Source of the DNA: Planctomycetota bacterium
Lineage (GTDB): Bacteria > Planctomycetota > Phycisphaerae > WQYP01 > JAJZKY01
Reading direction: 5' to 3'
NCBI GenBank assembly: GCA_021803885.1
Contig: JAJZKY010000066.1
Coordinates: forward strand, 1-11,704
Length of the DNA stretch: 11,704 nt
The notes below the pieces were generated by a model. It worked only from the letters and a program-made list of their open reading frames with translations. It had not been told where the DNA came from and did no database searches. This document shows positions 1-5,322 of this stretch, piece by piece; position 1 is the stretch's first letter, and each line of letters starts with the position of its first letter. The position numbers and the translations under genes are program-made.

Positions 1-280
1 GGGAAGCCAACCGATAAAGCATGGACGTTCCATCCCGTCGGCCATCGACCACTCCGGCCTCCACCAGAGTCTTAATGTGCCGGCTGACGGTAGATTGCGG
101 TAACTTTAAGGCCTGGGCTAATTCGCCCACCCGCAATCCCGGCTCCGCCGCGTGCTCCAAAAGGCGGACAATGCGACAGCGCATCGGATCCGCCAGGGTG
201 CGCAAAGTCTCCACCCATCGCCGCAGCGCAGGCGGTGTGACGGAAATTACAGTGTTTCTCTCTGGCAATAATCCGTTCAT
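1..280 (-). CDS. ArsR-family winged-helix transcriptional regulator (partial, C-terminus outside window)
   Basis: The reading frame starts at ATG 280-278 and stays open to the left edge, giving 93 codons. Residues 20-40 read LRTLADPMRCRIVRLLEHAA, the classic first helices of ArsR-type repressors (L..LADP.R..Il.lL). They are followed by LRVGELAQALKLPQSTVSRHI, the recognition helix-turn-helix, and by LVEAGVVDGRRDGTSMLYRL, the wing. Proteins of this family are cytoplasmic dimers that bind operator DNA and are released by metals or other signals. No metal-binding CxC pair is visible in the part present. In related bacteria this domain is sometimes fused to a SAM-dependent methyltransferase, which cannot be checked here. 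There is no Shine-Dalgarno sequence; a TTGCCA/TATCAT promoter would start the mRNA about 3 nt before the ATG. The gene is divergent from the small basic protein gene. The family call is firm; the ligand is unknown. Confidence 0.9.
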   Translation of the reverse strand, partial: MNGLLPERNTVISVTPPALRRWVETLRTLADPMRCRIVRLLEHAAEPGLRVGELAQALKLPQSTVSRHIKTLVEAGVVDGRRDGTSMLYRLAS

Positions 281-289
281 CCGGATGGA

Positions 290-318
290 ATGATAATGGA
301 TGTGGTGGTGGATGGCAA
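290..318 (-). promoter_or_regulatory. Predicted sigma-70-type promoter of the ArsR gene
   Basis: On the minus strand, TTGCCA (318-313, 5 of 6 consensus bases) is followed after exactly 17 nt by TATCAT (295-290, 5 of 6). Transcription would begin near 283, only about 3 nt before the ATG at 280, which fits the absence of a ribosome binding site. Predicted from pattern only. Confidence 0.55.
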
Positions 319-329
319 GCAATTTTGCC
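314..329. promoter_or_regulatory. Inverted repeat GGCAA-N6-TTGCC, candidate operator
   Basis: A 5-bp inverted repeat with a 6-bp spacer covers both divergent -35 boxes. ArsR proteins usually bind imperfect palindromes across their own promoter, so this is a plausible autoregulatory site. Caution: two back-to-back -35 boxes starting TTGCC create this symmetry by themselves. Confidence 0.35.
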
Positions 330-353
330 GTAATTTGCTAAATAGGTTACACT
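325..353 (+). promoter_or_regulatory. Predicted sigma-70-type promoter of the small basic protein gene
   Basis: TTGCCG (325-330, 4 of 6) and TACACT (348-353, 4 of 6) are separated by exactly 17 nt. The start would be near 360, giving a leader of about 50 nt that contains GGAG (398-401), 9 nt before the ATG at 411. Its -35 box lies 6 bp from the -35 box of the divergent ArsR promoter. Confidence 0.45.
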
Positions 354-410
354 TATGAGCATTGGTATCAGCCGGTGAACCGGTGGACGCTTGGCACGGA
401 GTGCACAATT

Positions 411-698
411 ATGTCTTTAGATCGAAGCCTCAAGGGCAAAAGTACGTTGGAACGGCATCGCAATGTCCTCAAACGGGCGGAGCGTATCAGCCTGCTGGAA
501 GATAATGATAAATGGACGGAAGGAAAGTCCGGCGTATTTAATCTTCCCAAGGTGGCGCATCGCAAGGCGGTGGCGGCGAAGAAAGCACCTAAGGCTGAGG
601 CCGGCGAGGCTGGGGCTACCGCAGCCGTTGTGCCTGGTGCCACAGCTGCGGCGACACCCGCAGCCACGGCGGCACCGGCGGCCAAGGGCAAAAAATAA
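411..698 (+). CDS. Small basic protein of the planctomycete/verrucomicrobia/chlamydia family
   Basis: 95 residues. The core (about residues 1-58) opens MSLDRSLKGKSTLERHRNVL and continues with KRAERI, a tryptophan near residue 35 and the block GVFNLPKVAHRK (41-52). This resembles the family known only as the small basic protein, which is nearly confined to the Planctomycetes-Verrucomicrobia-Chlamydiae group; its molecular role is not established. Residues 59-95 form an Ala/Pro/Lys tail of low complexity ending KGKK, of the kind seen on nucleic-acid-binding proteins. I chose ATG 411 over the in-frame ATG at 375 because conservation begins here and GGAG (398-401) lies 9 nt upstream; residues read from 375 look like leader DNA. 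It is a single-gene unit, divergent from the ArsR gene. A cytoplasmic, nucleic-acid- or ribosome-associated role is inference from charge and composition. Confidence 0.88.
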   Translation: MSLDRSLKGKSTLERHRNVLKRAERISLLEDNDKWTEGKSGVFNLPKVAHRKAVAAKKAPKAEAGEAGATAAVVPGATAAATPAATAAPAAKGKK

Positions 699-710
699 TT
701 CGTAATCGTT

Positions 711-735
711 TGCGCCTGCGGTGTCCCACCGCGCA
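711..735 (+). other. Stem-loop just downstream of the small basic protein gene
   Basis: GCGGTG (718-723) pairs with CACCGC (727-732) across a TCC loop. TGCG (711-714) and CGCA (732-735) can give an alternative outer stem. It lies about 20 nt after the stop codon. No T-run follows, so it is not a standard intrinsic terminator, though it could stabilise the mRNA 3' end. Confidence 0.35.
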
Positions 736-762
736 TCTGAAATCTGAGATTTGAGATTTGAA
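735..762. repeat. Heptamer tandem repeat (ATYTGAR)x4
   Basis: Four consecutive 7-bp units read ATCTGAA, ATCTGAG, ATTTGAG, ATTTGAA. Read on the minus strand the repeat translates as the SNLKSQIS type of string that appears in spurious planctomycete ORF translations, so similar tracts are probably scattered through the genome. It overlaps no gene. Confidence 0.75.
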
Positions 763-915
763 AATGGACACCAGCCGTCGCAAGGCGTTGGGATGTTGCA
801 AGGCCTTGATACAGGTATGTGGACGCCAACATTGCAATTAGGCACCAGCATCGCAATGCGGGTGGTGTGCACCGGCTTGGCAATGCGACCGAAAAGTGAA
901 AAGTGTTCTATGTCC

Positions 916-962
916 GGAGGTGGATTTAGCCGGTGGCATTGTGCCGCCGTGAATCCTCCACC
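916..962. repeat. REP-like long imperfect hairpin
   Basis: The outer arms 916-928 (GGAGGTGGATTTA) and 950-962 (TGAATCCTCCACC) pair at 11 of 13 positions, counting one G-T pair. The inner arms 932-938 (GGTGGCA) and 942-948 (TGCCGCC) pair fully, with one G-T pair, around a 3-nt loop. The unit of 47 nt lies in gene-free DNA with no T-run on either side. Its size and GC-rich imperfect stem resemble repetitive extragenic palindromes. Confidence 0.55.
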
Positions 963-1163
963 AGGCGAAGTCAATGTTCGCAAGTGGAAACTAAACCACC
1001 GTAGCGTGTTATGGTGTTGGAGCCGTGCTTCACAGCAATTCAATCAGGATGGTGTTGAAGTGGGCATCAAGCCAGGCAGACGTTATGAACGAGATCGCAA
1101 TAATTTCCACAAAGTGGCGGTACTGGTTGGTGCGTGGATTCCGGAGTACTGTCCGTCAAATAG

Positions 1164-1182
1164 CCACAGGCTTGGCCGGTGG
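1164..1182. repeat. 19-bp dispersed repeat, copy 1
   Basis: CCACAGGCTTGGCCGGTGG is identical to 4142-4160, in the same orientation. Both copies are intergenic, and GG follows after one differing base (T here, C there). Confidence 0.7.
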
Positions 1183-1270
1183 TGGAGTATTCAATAGTAA
1201 TGCCAATCGGGAAGTTATTACGGTTCCATTGCTTATTCACAGAGGTGCCTGATTTTACGGAGTGATATTT

Positions 1271-1930
1271 ATGGCACGCCGTAGTTCCGCCATGCCGGGG
1301 CTGTTGCGCCCAGAAACACTGATTCTCGCGGCGGCCTGTTTGATGGCGGGTATCTGGCTGGGGCATCTACGCCCCGCAAGTCCTCAGGCCCGGCTCCAAT
1401 CCACCAGTTCGCTGCGGGTATATTTTTCTCCGGATGGCGGAGCTACACATGAATTAGTGCGCCTTATCAATGCCGCACAAAAAAACATTGAAGTTCAAGC
1501 CTACAGTTTTACCAGCAAACCGGTCATAGCGGCGTTAATCCGTGCCCGGCAACGAGGCGTCAAGGTTGCCATTATTCTGGACCGCTCTAACGTGGAGCGC
1601 AGAAATTATCGTACCCGGACTTATCGTCGTTTCATCAGTCCCGGTCTGGAGGCTGTGTACACCGCCGGTATTCCAACTTACATTGACGATCGTTATCTTA
1701 TTGCCCATAACAAAGTTATGCTGATTGACGGCCACATCATCATCACCGGCAGTTTTAACTTCAGTTACGCCGCCGCGCATTTTAACGCTGAAAACATGCT
1801 GGTAATCCGGAATGTCCCCGCCTTGTTTAACCGATATGAGAAAAACTTTCTGTTTCATGAACACACCAGCGCACGGTATCAACCCGGGCTGGTGCTGGAA
1901 CATCAATTTCATTTTCCAGATGGTCATTAA
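1271..1930 (+). CDS. Membrane-anchored phospholipase D-like nuclease (single HKD motif)
   Basis: 219 residues. Residues about 15-33 form one hydrophobic segment after a basic N-terminus, so the protein is probably anchored in the inner membrane with the catalytic domain outside the cytoplasm, or is secreted. The catalytic domain starts at SLRVYFSPDGGA (47-58) and carries the family block VQAYSFTS (75-82), RGVKVAIILD (95-104) and the HKD motif H146-N-K148-x4-D153 followed by GSFNFS (160-165). NAENMLVI (172-179) closes the fold. A single HKD copy of this length fits the Nuc/EndA-type endonuclease subfamily, whose members dimerise to build one active site and cut DNA or RNA without metal. The start is ATG 1271 rather than GTG 1262 because GGAG (1259-1262) is 8 nt upstream of the ATG and overlaps the GTG. 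It stands alone on the plus strand. The substrate (nucleic acid or lipid) cannot be fixed from sequence. Confidence 0.9.
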   Translation: MARRSSAMPGLLRPETLILAAACLMAGIWLGHLRPASPQARLQSTSSLRVYFSPDGGATHELVRLINAAQKNIEVQAYSFTSKPVIAALIRARQRGVKVAIILDRSNVERRNYRTRTYRRFISPGLEAVYTAGIPTYIDDRYLIAHNKVMLIDGHIIITGSFNFSYAAAHFNAENMLVIRNVPALFNRYEKNFLFHEHTSARYQPGLVLEHQFHFPDGH

Positions 1931-1960
1931 ACTGCACCCCACGTAACCGGTCGGGGAGAT

Positions 1961-2005
1961 GTTGCCGGCATTGGTGGCGGCGATCAATTGCTTCGCCACG
2001 GCAAC
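1961..2005 (+). other. Long hairpin downstream of the PLD gene
   Basis: GTTGCCG (1961-1967) pairs with CGGCAAC (1999-2005), and TGGCG (1975-1979) with CGCCA (1994-1998), leaving a 7-nt bulge and a 14-nt loop. It begins 30 nt after the PLD stop codon. No T-run follows, so it is an mRNA 3' structure at most, not a clear intrinsic terminator. Confidence 0.4.
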
Positions 2006-2064
2006 CGGCACCGGCACACTAAGCTTGGGCGGTAGAATTTGTGGATTCTGTATGATAAAAATTT

Positions 2065-2187
2065 GTAATCGTTCACGGCCATGCCGAAGGGCCATAGTGA
2101 GGGCGGTTTTGGTGTACCCCAAAGTGGGGGCAGCCCTTGTGGTGTGGGCTGCCAGCCTGCTGCAGTCACCTCATCGTGAACGGTTAC
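2065..2187. mobile_element. MITE-like 123-bp unit with GTAAYCGTTCACG terminal inverted repeats
   Basis: The left end GTAATCGTTCACG (2065-2077) and right end CGTGAACGGTTAC (2175-2187) are inverted copies with one mismatch. Both are flanked by AAATTT (2059-2064 and 2188-2193), which extends the inverted match to 18 of 19 and also reads as a 6-bp direct repeat. The unit encodes nothing. Its interior forms two hairpins: CCCC-AAAGT-GGGG (2117-2129), and GGCAGCCC (2129-2136) with GGGCTGCC (2146-2153). Ends beginning GTAA are known for IS66-family elements, so this may be a non-autonomous relative; that is inference, because no transposase is present and an 8-bp target duplication is not visible. 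Confidence 0.5.
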
Positions 2188-2219
2188 AAATTTCGCGTAA
2201 CGGCGATCATTGGGGCCGG

Positions 2220-2229
2220 GAACGGTTAC
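2220..2229 (-). repeat. Extra copy of the GTAACCGTTC end motif
   Basis: GAACGGTTAC reads GTAACCGTTC on the minus strand, 33 bp beyond the right end of the 123-bp unit and in the same orientation as that end. It may mark a second, decayed end. Confidence 0.45.
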
Positions 2230-2250
2230 ACCAATTAATTGTAAACAGTT

Positions 2251-2299
2251 AAAAAAAGCATGGCCGGCAAGGGAAGCTGCTACCCTTTACCGGCCATGC
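2251..2299 (-). terminator. Strong Rho-independent terminator
   Basis: GCATGGCCGG (2258-2267) pairs perfectly with CCGGCCATGC (2290-2299). The stem continues inward toward GGG (2271-2273) with CCC (2283-2285), around an AAGCTGCTA loop. On the minus strand the stem is followed by seven T (2257-2251). It ends either the M48 transcript 245 nt past its stop or the candidate small RNA. The plus-strand side lacks a T-run. Confidence 0.85.
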
Positions 2300-2369
2300 G
2301 AGGGCAAGATGGATCATCACAACCGTCCGCATGCCCCCATAGGCATCCTGGGACGGTTCCCAAATTTCA

Positions 2370-2384
2370 CGATGATTATCATCG
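2370..2384. promoter_or_regulatory. 15-bp palindrome CGATGAT-T-ATCATCG, Fur-box-like 7-1-7
   Basis: Perfect 7-1-7 symmetry; 10 of 14 non-central bases agree with the Fur-type TGATAATNATTATCA pattern. No promoter or gene start lies beside it, so regulation by a Fur-family protein is speculative and it may simply be a stem in the candidate RNA. Confidence 0.3.
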
Positions 2385-2466
2385 CTTATTGCAAGTGATT
2401 TGTGTATCAGTAGTTCACTGAATCGTTCCTAGGGAATTCTCCGATACAGAGTCTAGGAAATTAGCT

Positions 2467-2495
2467 GTTATTTTCTTGCCATATAAGTATTTCAA
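2467..2495 (-). promoter_or_regulatory. Possible promoter of the candidate small RNA
   Basis: TTGAAA (2495-2490, 5 of 6) and AATAAC (2472-2467, 4 of 6) are separated by 17 nt, read on the minus strand just after the M48 stop codon. Found by pattern only, in AT-rich DNA. Confidence 0.35.
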
Positions 2496-2543
2496 GTGGG
2501 GCTTGATGCGGTATAGGCCTGAATTCAGCGGTGATTGGCTTCA

Positions 2544-4028
2544 TTATGGGTGTATCGCCCAGACCGCCAAAGCCATACCCGTGGCGGCGGCGAGCAGAAT
2601 ACCGATGCGCATCGACACGATCTGACGGTTGAACCGTCGTTGCATTTCTGGGGATATGGCCAGAGCGGCCAGCAGGTTCATACGATTTTGCAGACTTGGG
2701 TGCAGCCATCCGGCGCGATCCGGTGGGTGGTTGGCCAAGTCCACCAGTGTGCTTAAACTTTCGGAAAATATTCTGGCCCCGGCCTGTGCGGGCGTTTCCA
2801 AATTATCTTCGTTGATGTCCGAATGATCGTAATGACTGTCGGCGATCATAACTACGGTCGCACCGGAAGTCTGTGTTTTATGTGCGGCGGCGATACGCGC
2901 GGCCATATAACGGGCCGCAAACCAGTCCGCCTGATGTTCACATAACCGGCTTACACGCGAAAAAGCAAATACAATCAGCAGCGCCACAATGGAAAAATTC
3001 AGCAGCATGACGGTGTTATCTCCCAGAGACCAGATATTCCCGGCCCACAGAGAAAGGCCCGTGCCCAGAAGATCAGCGGCGACAAAGGTTAACAGATACC
3101 ACCATATATGCCGGTGATGCCCATGCCCCACTTCATGCGCAAATACGGCCTCCACCTGTTGCGGTTCCAGCCGCTCAATGAGTAAATCCGTCAGCAGAAA
3201 ATAACGACACCAGGGCCACAACCCCAATATGGCAGCATTGGGAATGCGGTAATAGGTGTTCCATACACGTATGTCCACAAAGCCCACCTTGTGGCGGCGG
3301 GATAGCTCTTCCAACCGTGTGCGCAACGGTCCGTCCGGTAAGGGAGTGGTACGCCAATAACGTACCACCACGGCCGGCAGTATGACCAGCAGCACCAGCG
3401 CCGGCAGCACGGTGACAACTACGGACCAGTTGCCCAGATGCCAATGATTCATCAACGTTGTGATCGGAACGGTTAGAAAATCAAAAGCCAACAGCACAAT
3501 CAACAGGGATAGCCCATGTCGGAATTGCATGTGGACGTACTGCCAGCGCGTAGGCGGCTGGTGCATGGGATGAGTTGAAGCCTCTGACAAAATTTCGGCC
3601 TGATGCTGGAGTATCAGTTCCAAGGGATATTCCAGAGACCATATCGCCAACCACGTCAGCACCGGGGCGGTTAACCAGATCACTGAAGACAACACCGGAA
3701 TTCGCCCGGCATTCCATTGATATTTTACCAGCCAGCCCAGGCCGAAAATCCATAAATCCGCCGCCAGCAGAGCGGTGTTCAATGCCAGCAACCGGCGCAC
3801 CACGCGTTGAATGGCCCTGTTGATAGCTGCGGGCGATAGCGATCCGGTTTGCCATTGCCGGCACATCCGGGCGAACCGTTGCCGCGCTGTAATCAACAGT
3901 GTTCCGTGCGCCAGTATCACCAGTAAAATCACGGTACCGGCGGATAGTGGAACGGCAGGCCGCTGCGGTGCGCTGTCAAAGGCTGCCACGATTAAAAGAA
4001 GAATAATAACCTGCAGGGGTGCAATCAT
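2544..4028 (-). CDS. Polytopic membrane M48 (Ste24/HtpX-type) zinc metallopeptidase
   Basis: 494 residues with hydrophobic segments near 3-17, 31-48, 82-102, 112-130, 171-190, 200-222, 309-330, 338-356 and 473-492. The catalytic centre is HEVGH (298-302) inside QQVEAVFAHEVGHGHHRH. The third zinc ligand is expected to be Glu364 in SRLCEHQADWFAAR (358-372), the usual E-x3-D motif. HPSLQNRM (443-450) matches the HPS..R motif that closes M48 domains, and PNAAILGL (263-270) fits the strand before the active site. Family members cut membrane or misfolded proteins on the cytoplasmic side of the inner membrane (HtpX) or process prenylated proteins in eukaryotes (Ste24); quality control is the likelier role here. 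There is no Shine-Dalgarno sequence before ATG 4028, and a TAGAAT box fits a leaderless start. It lies 210 bp downstream of the barrel gene on the same strand. Family assignment is firm; substrate unknown. Confidence 0.92.
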   Translation of the reverse strand: MIAPLQVIILLLIVAAFDSAPQRPAVPLSAGTVILLVILAHGTLLITARQRFARMCRQWQTGSLSPAAINRAIQRVVRRLLALNTALLAADLWIFGLGWLVKYQWNAGRIPVLSSVIWLTAPVLTWLAIWSLEYPLELILQHQAEILSEASTHPMHQPPTRWQYVHMQFRHGLSLLIVLLAFDFLTVPITTLMNHWHLGNWSVVVTVLPALVLLVILPAVVVRYWRTTPLPDGPLRTRLEELSRRHKVGFVDIRVWNTYYRIPNAAILGLWPWCRYFLLTDLLIERLEPQQVEAVFAHEVGHGHHRHIWWYLLTFVAADLLGTGLSLWAGNIWSLGDNTVMLLNFSIVALLIVFAFSRVSRLCEHQADWFAARYMAARIAAAHKTQTSGATVVMIADSHYDHSDINEDNLETPAQAGARIFSESLSTLVDLANHPPDRAGWLHPSLQNRMNLLAALAISPEMQRRFNRQIVSMRIGILLAAATGMALAVWAIHP

Positions 4029-4034
4029 GATTTT

Positions 4035-4040
4035 ATTCTA
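4035..4040 (-). promoter_or_regulatory. Possible -10 box for a leaderless M48 mRNA
   Basis: TAGAAT (4040-4035 on the minus strand, 5 of 6) is followed by exactly 6 nt and then the ATG, so transcription would start on the A of the start codon. No good -35 box is seen (TTGTTC at a 19-nt spacing is the best). Confidence 0.35.
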
Positions 4041-4127
4041 CACGCGGATCGATTCTAATGAACAACCCCGCAACATCTTTCCAGGAACTGGACCCGACAC
4101 GATCTCGGGGCACTAATTCTGACGCAC

Positions 4128-4233
4128 CGTCCCGCAGATAACCACAGGCTTGGCCGGTGGCGGCTTCATCGCGTGTTGCGCCCATCGGGACGTTCTCTCG
4201 CGGTTGTCGGTCTGCGGGGCTGCTGTGCCGCAG
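4128..4233. other. Palindromic intergenic stretch between the barrel and M48 genes
   Basis: CGTCCCG (4128-4134) and CGGGACG (4186-4192) form a 7-bp inverted repeat that encloses the 19-bp repeat copy 2. CTGCGG (4212-4217) and CCGCAG (4228-4233) form a stem just past the barrel stop codon at 4239. There is no T-run, so I do not call an intrinsic terminator, and readthrough into the M48 gene remains possible. Confidence 0.4.
4142..4160. repeat. 19-bp dispersed repeat, copy 2
   Basis: Identical over 19 bases to 1164-1182 and in the same orientation. It sits inside the loop of the CGTCCCG/CGGGACG inverted repeat. Confidence 0.7.
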
Positions 4234-4238
4234 CTGGT

Positions 4239-5297
4239 TTAAAAAGTCATACGAATAAATAAGCCCACGATGGTGGCATCGCTATGCGTGCCGGCGGGTT
4301 GCGCATAGCGCGTGCCGGCGAAGATGCTGTTGATGACCGCACCGATTTCGTAGTGGCCGCGATTTTCCGGTATATGGCAGATTCCATTAAGCGGATAGGT
4401 AATGGTGGTGCCGACAAACGTGCCCAGATAGCCATCACGGTAACTGCGCCGGTTGACATCCAGCCGTTTTTCATCGTGAATGAAGGAAACGCTCAATGGC
4501 GAATAAATCGTCAGGCCGCCGGTATGGGGCACCACAAAAATCGGATCCACACCAACTTCAAAGTATTGCCCGGCGCCGCTGGTGTAGTACGCACCGTTAT
4601 AATCGAATCCAACCATAATAAACGGATGGAAGGCGAACTGGCCGAAATAGCGATCATCGTTGAGACTTAAGCGTATATAGGCCTCCTGGCTGTCTTCCTG
4701 CCCATGACCTGTGACCGTATTGCCGATGGGGTTATTTGAAGGTACGAAATACCGGCTTACCGGAGTGATGTAATTGGTATAACCGGTATCAACTCTAAGC
4801 AGATCCATAAGGTCATATTGATAGCCTATGGTGACATCCGCCTCCGTAAAATTGCTGGATGGAACAAACCCGATATTGCCCCCCGCGACGGGTGTTCCCG
4901 CGGTGCCCTGGGCCAGAGAGTTGATGTAGACATTACGGATGTCATAGGAATAGTCCGTGAAGGTGCGTAAATAAACGCTGCCTAATTTGTGCAGGCTGAA
5001 ACTCAGACGCGTGATATTTTGCAGATTCAGGCGATTGGGGGCTACGTCATGATAACGGAACCAGTAATCATTAAAGTAGCCGAATTGCGTCATCAGGCGA
5101 ATTTCTTCCGGATGGGTGTGATAAGCGGCCCATGAAGGCAACCCTCCGGAGTTTACAACACTGGCTGGATTATTGGGGGCAAAGGTTGGTGTCGGCAGCG
5201 GCATAAGGCCATTATCCACACCGGCGGCGGCCGCCGGTCCGGCGATGGTCAGAGTCAGAAGACCACCGAAGGCAACTATGCTTAGTATTTTTATCAT
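4239..5297 (-). CDS. Outer-membrane beta-barrel protein of unknown function
   Basis: 352 residues. A clear Sec signal peptide, MIKILSIVAFGGLLTLTIAG plus PAAAA, predicts cleavage near residue 25. The rest alternates polar and aromatic/hydrophobic residues as in transmembrane beta-strands (for example RLSFSLHKLGSVYLRTFTDY, and EAYIRLSLNDDR near 205-216). It ends IRMTF, with the terminal Phe recognised by the BAM machinery. No enzymatic motif is visible and there is a single Cys in the mature chain. I do not recognise a named family. The start is supported by GGAG 7 nt before the ATG. The gene begins 25 bp after the LptD stop on the same strand, so the two are probably co-transcribed, which suggests a role linked to outer-membrane biogenesis or transport. 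A porin-like channel or structural barrel are the alternatives. Confidence 0.8.
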   Translation of the reverse strand: MIKILSIVAFGGLLTLTIAGPAAAAGVDNGLMPLPTPTFAPNNPASVVNSGGLPSWAAYHTHPEEIRLMTQFGYFNDYWFRYHDVAPNRLNLQNITRLSFSLHKLGSVYLRTFTDYSYDIRNVYINSLAQGTAGTPVAGGNIGFVPSSNFTEADVTIGYQYDLMDLLRVDTGYTNYITPVSRYFVPSNNPIGNTVTGHGQEDSQEAYIRLSLNDDRYFGQFAFHPFIMVGFDYNGAYYTSGAGQYFEVGVDPIFVVPHTGGLTIYSPLSVSFIHDEKRLDVNRRSYRDGYLGTFVGTTITYPLNGICHIPENRGHYEIGAVINSIFAGTRYAQPAGTHSDATIVGLFIRMTF

Positions 5298-5322
5298 CGA
5301 TGCGCTCCATGGCTCAACGTCG

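Larger units (their letters stand above)
699..1270. other. Gene-free stretch between the small basic protein and PLD genes
   Basis: About 570 nt. Besides the stem-loop, heptamer repeat, REP-like hairpin and 19-bp repeat listed separately, it holds a GTAATCGTT motif at 702-710, a GCAAGGC direct repeat (780-786, 798-804) and a GCAATGCG direct repeat (853-860, 880-887). The one long plus-strand frame (751-1197) has no recognisable domain, no ribosome binding site and an atypical Trp/Arg/Asn-rich composition, so I do not call a gene. Confidence 0.6.
2251..2460 (-). ncRNA. Candidate structured small RNA between the PLD and M48 genes
   Basis: On the minus strand a promoter-like pair (2495-2467) would start RNA near 2460. 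The RNA would contain an inverted repeat TTCCTAG/CTAGGAA (2459-2453 with 2432-2426), a 5-bp stem TCAGT/ACTGA (2421-2407), the palindrome at 2384-2370 and an 8-bp stem AACCGTCC/GGACGGTT (2358-2321). It ends in a strong terminator with seven T (2299-2251). No convincing peptide is encoded. Alternatively this is the 3' untranslated region of the M48 mRNA, whose stop codon is at 2544. No known RNA family was recognised. Confidence 0.35.

Noticed and set aside
72..362. 96-codon minus-strand frame overlapping the ArsR gene
   Set aside because: A different frame of the same strand; the ArsR frame (1-280) has a recognisable helix-turn-helix, this one does not.
417..1043. 208-codon minus-strand frame opposite the small basic protein
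   Set aside because: It is antisense to a recognised gene, translates the heptamer repeat and hairpin, and is rich in His/Arg/Cys as expected of a shadow frame.
751..1197. 148-codon plus-strand frame between the small basic protein and PLD genes
   Set aside because: No domain, no ribosome binding site, unusual Trp/Arg/Asn-rich content, and it runs through the REP-like hairpin and the 19-bp repeat.
2065..2187. Firm assignment of the inverted-repeat unit to the IS66 family
   Set aside because: Only the GTAA ends agree; no transposase and no 8-bp target duplication are visible, so this is kept as inference.
2317..2382. 21-codon minus-strand ORF inside the candidate small RNA
   Set aside because: No ribosome binding site, and its sequence is dictated by the palindromes; coding is not supported.
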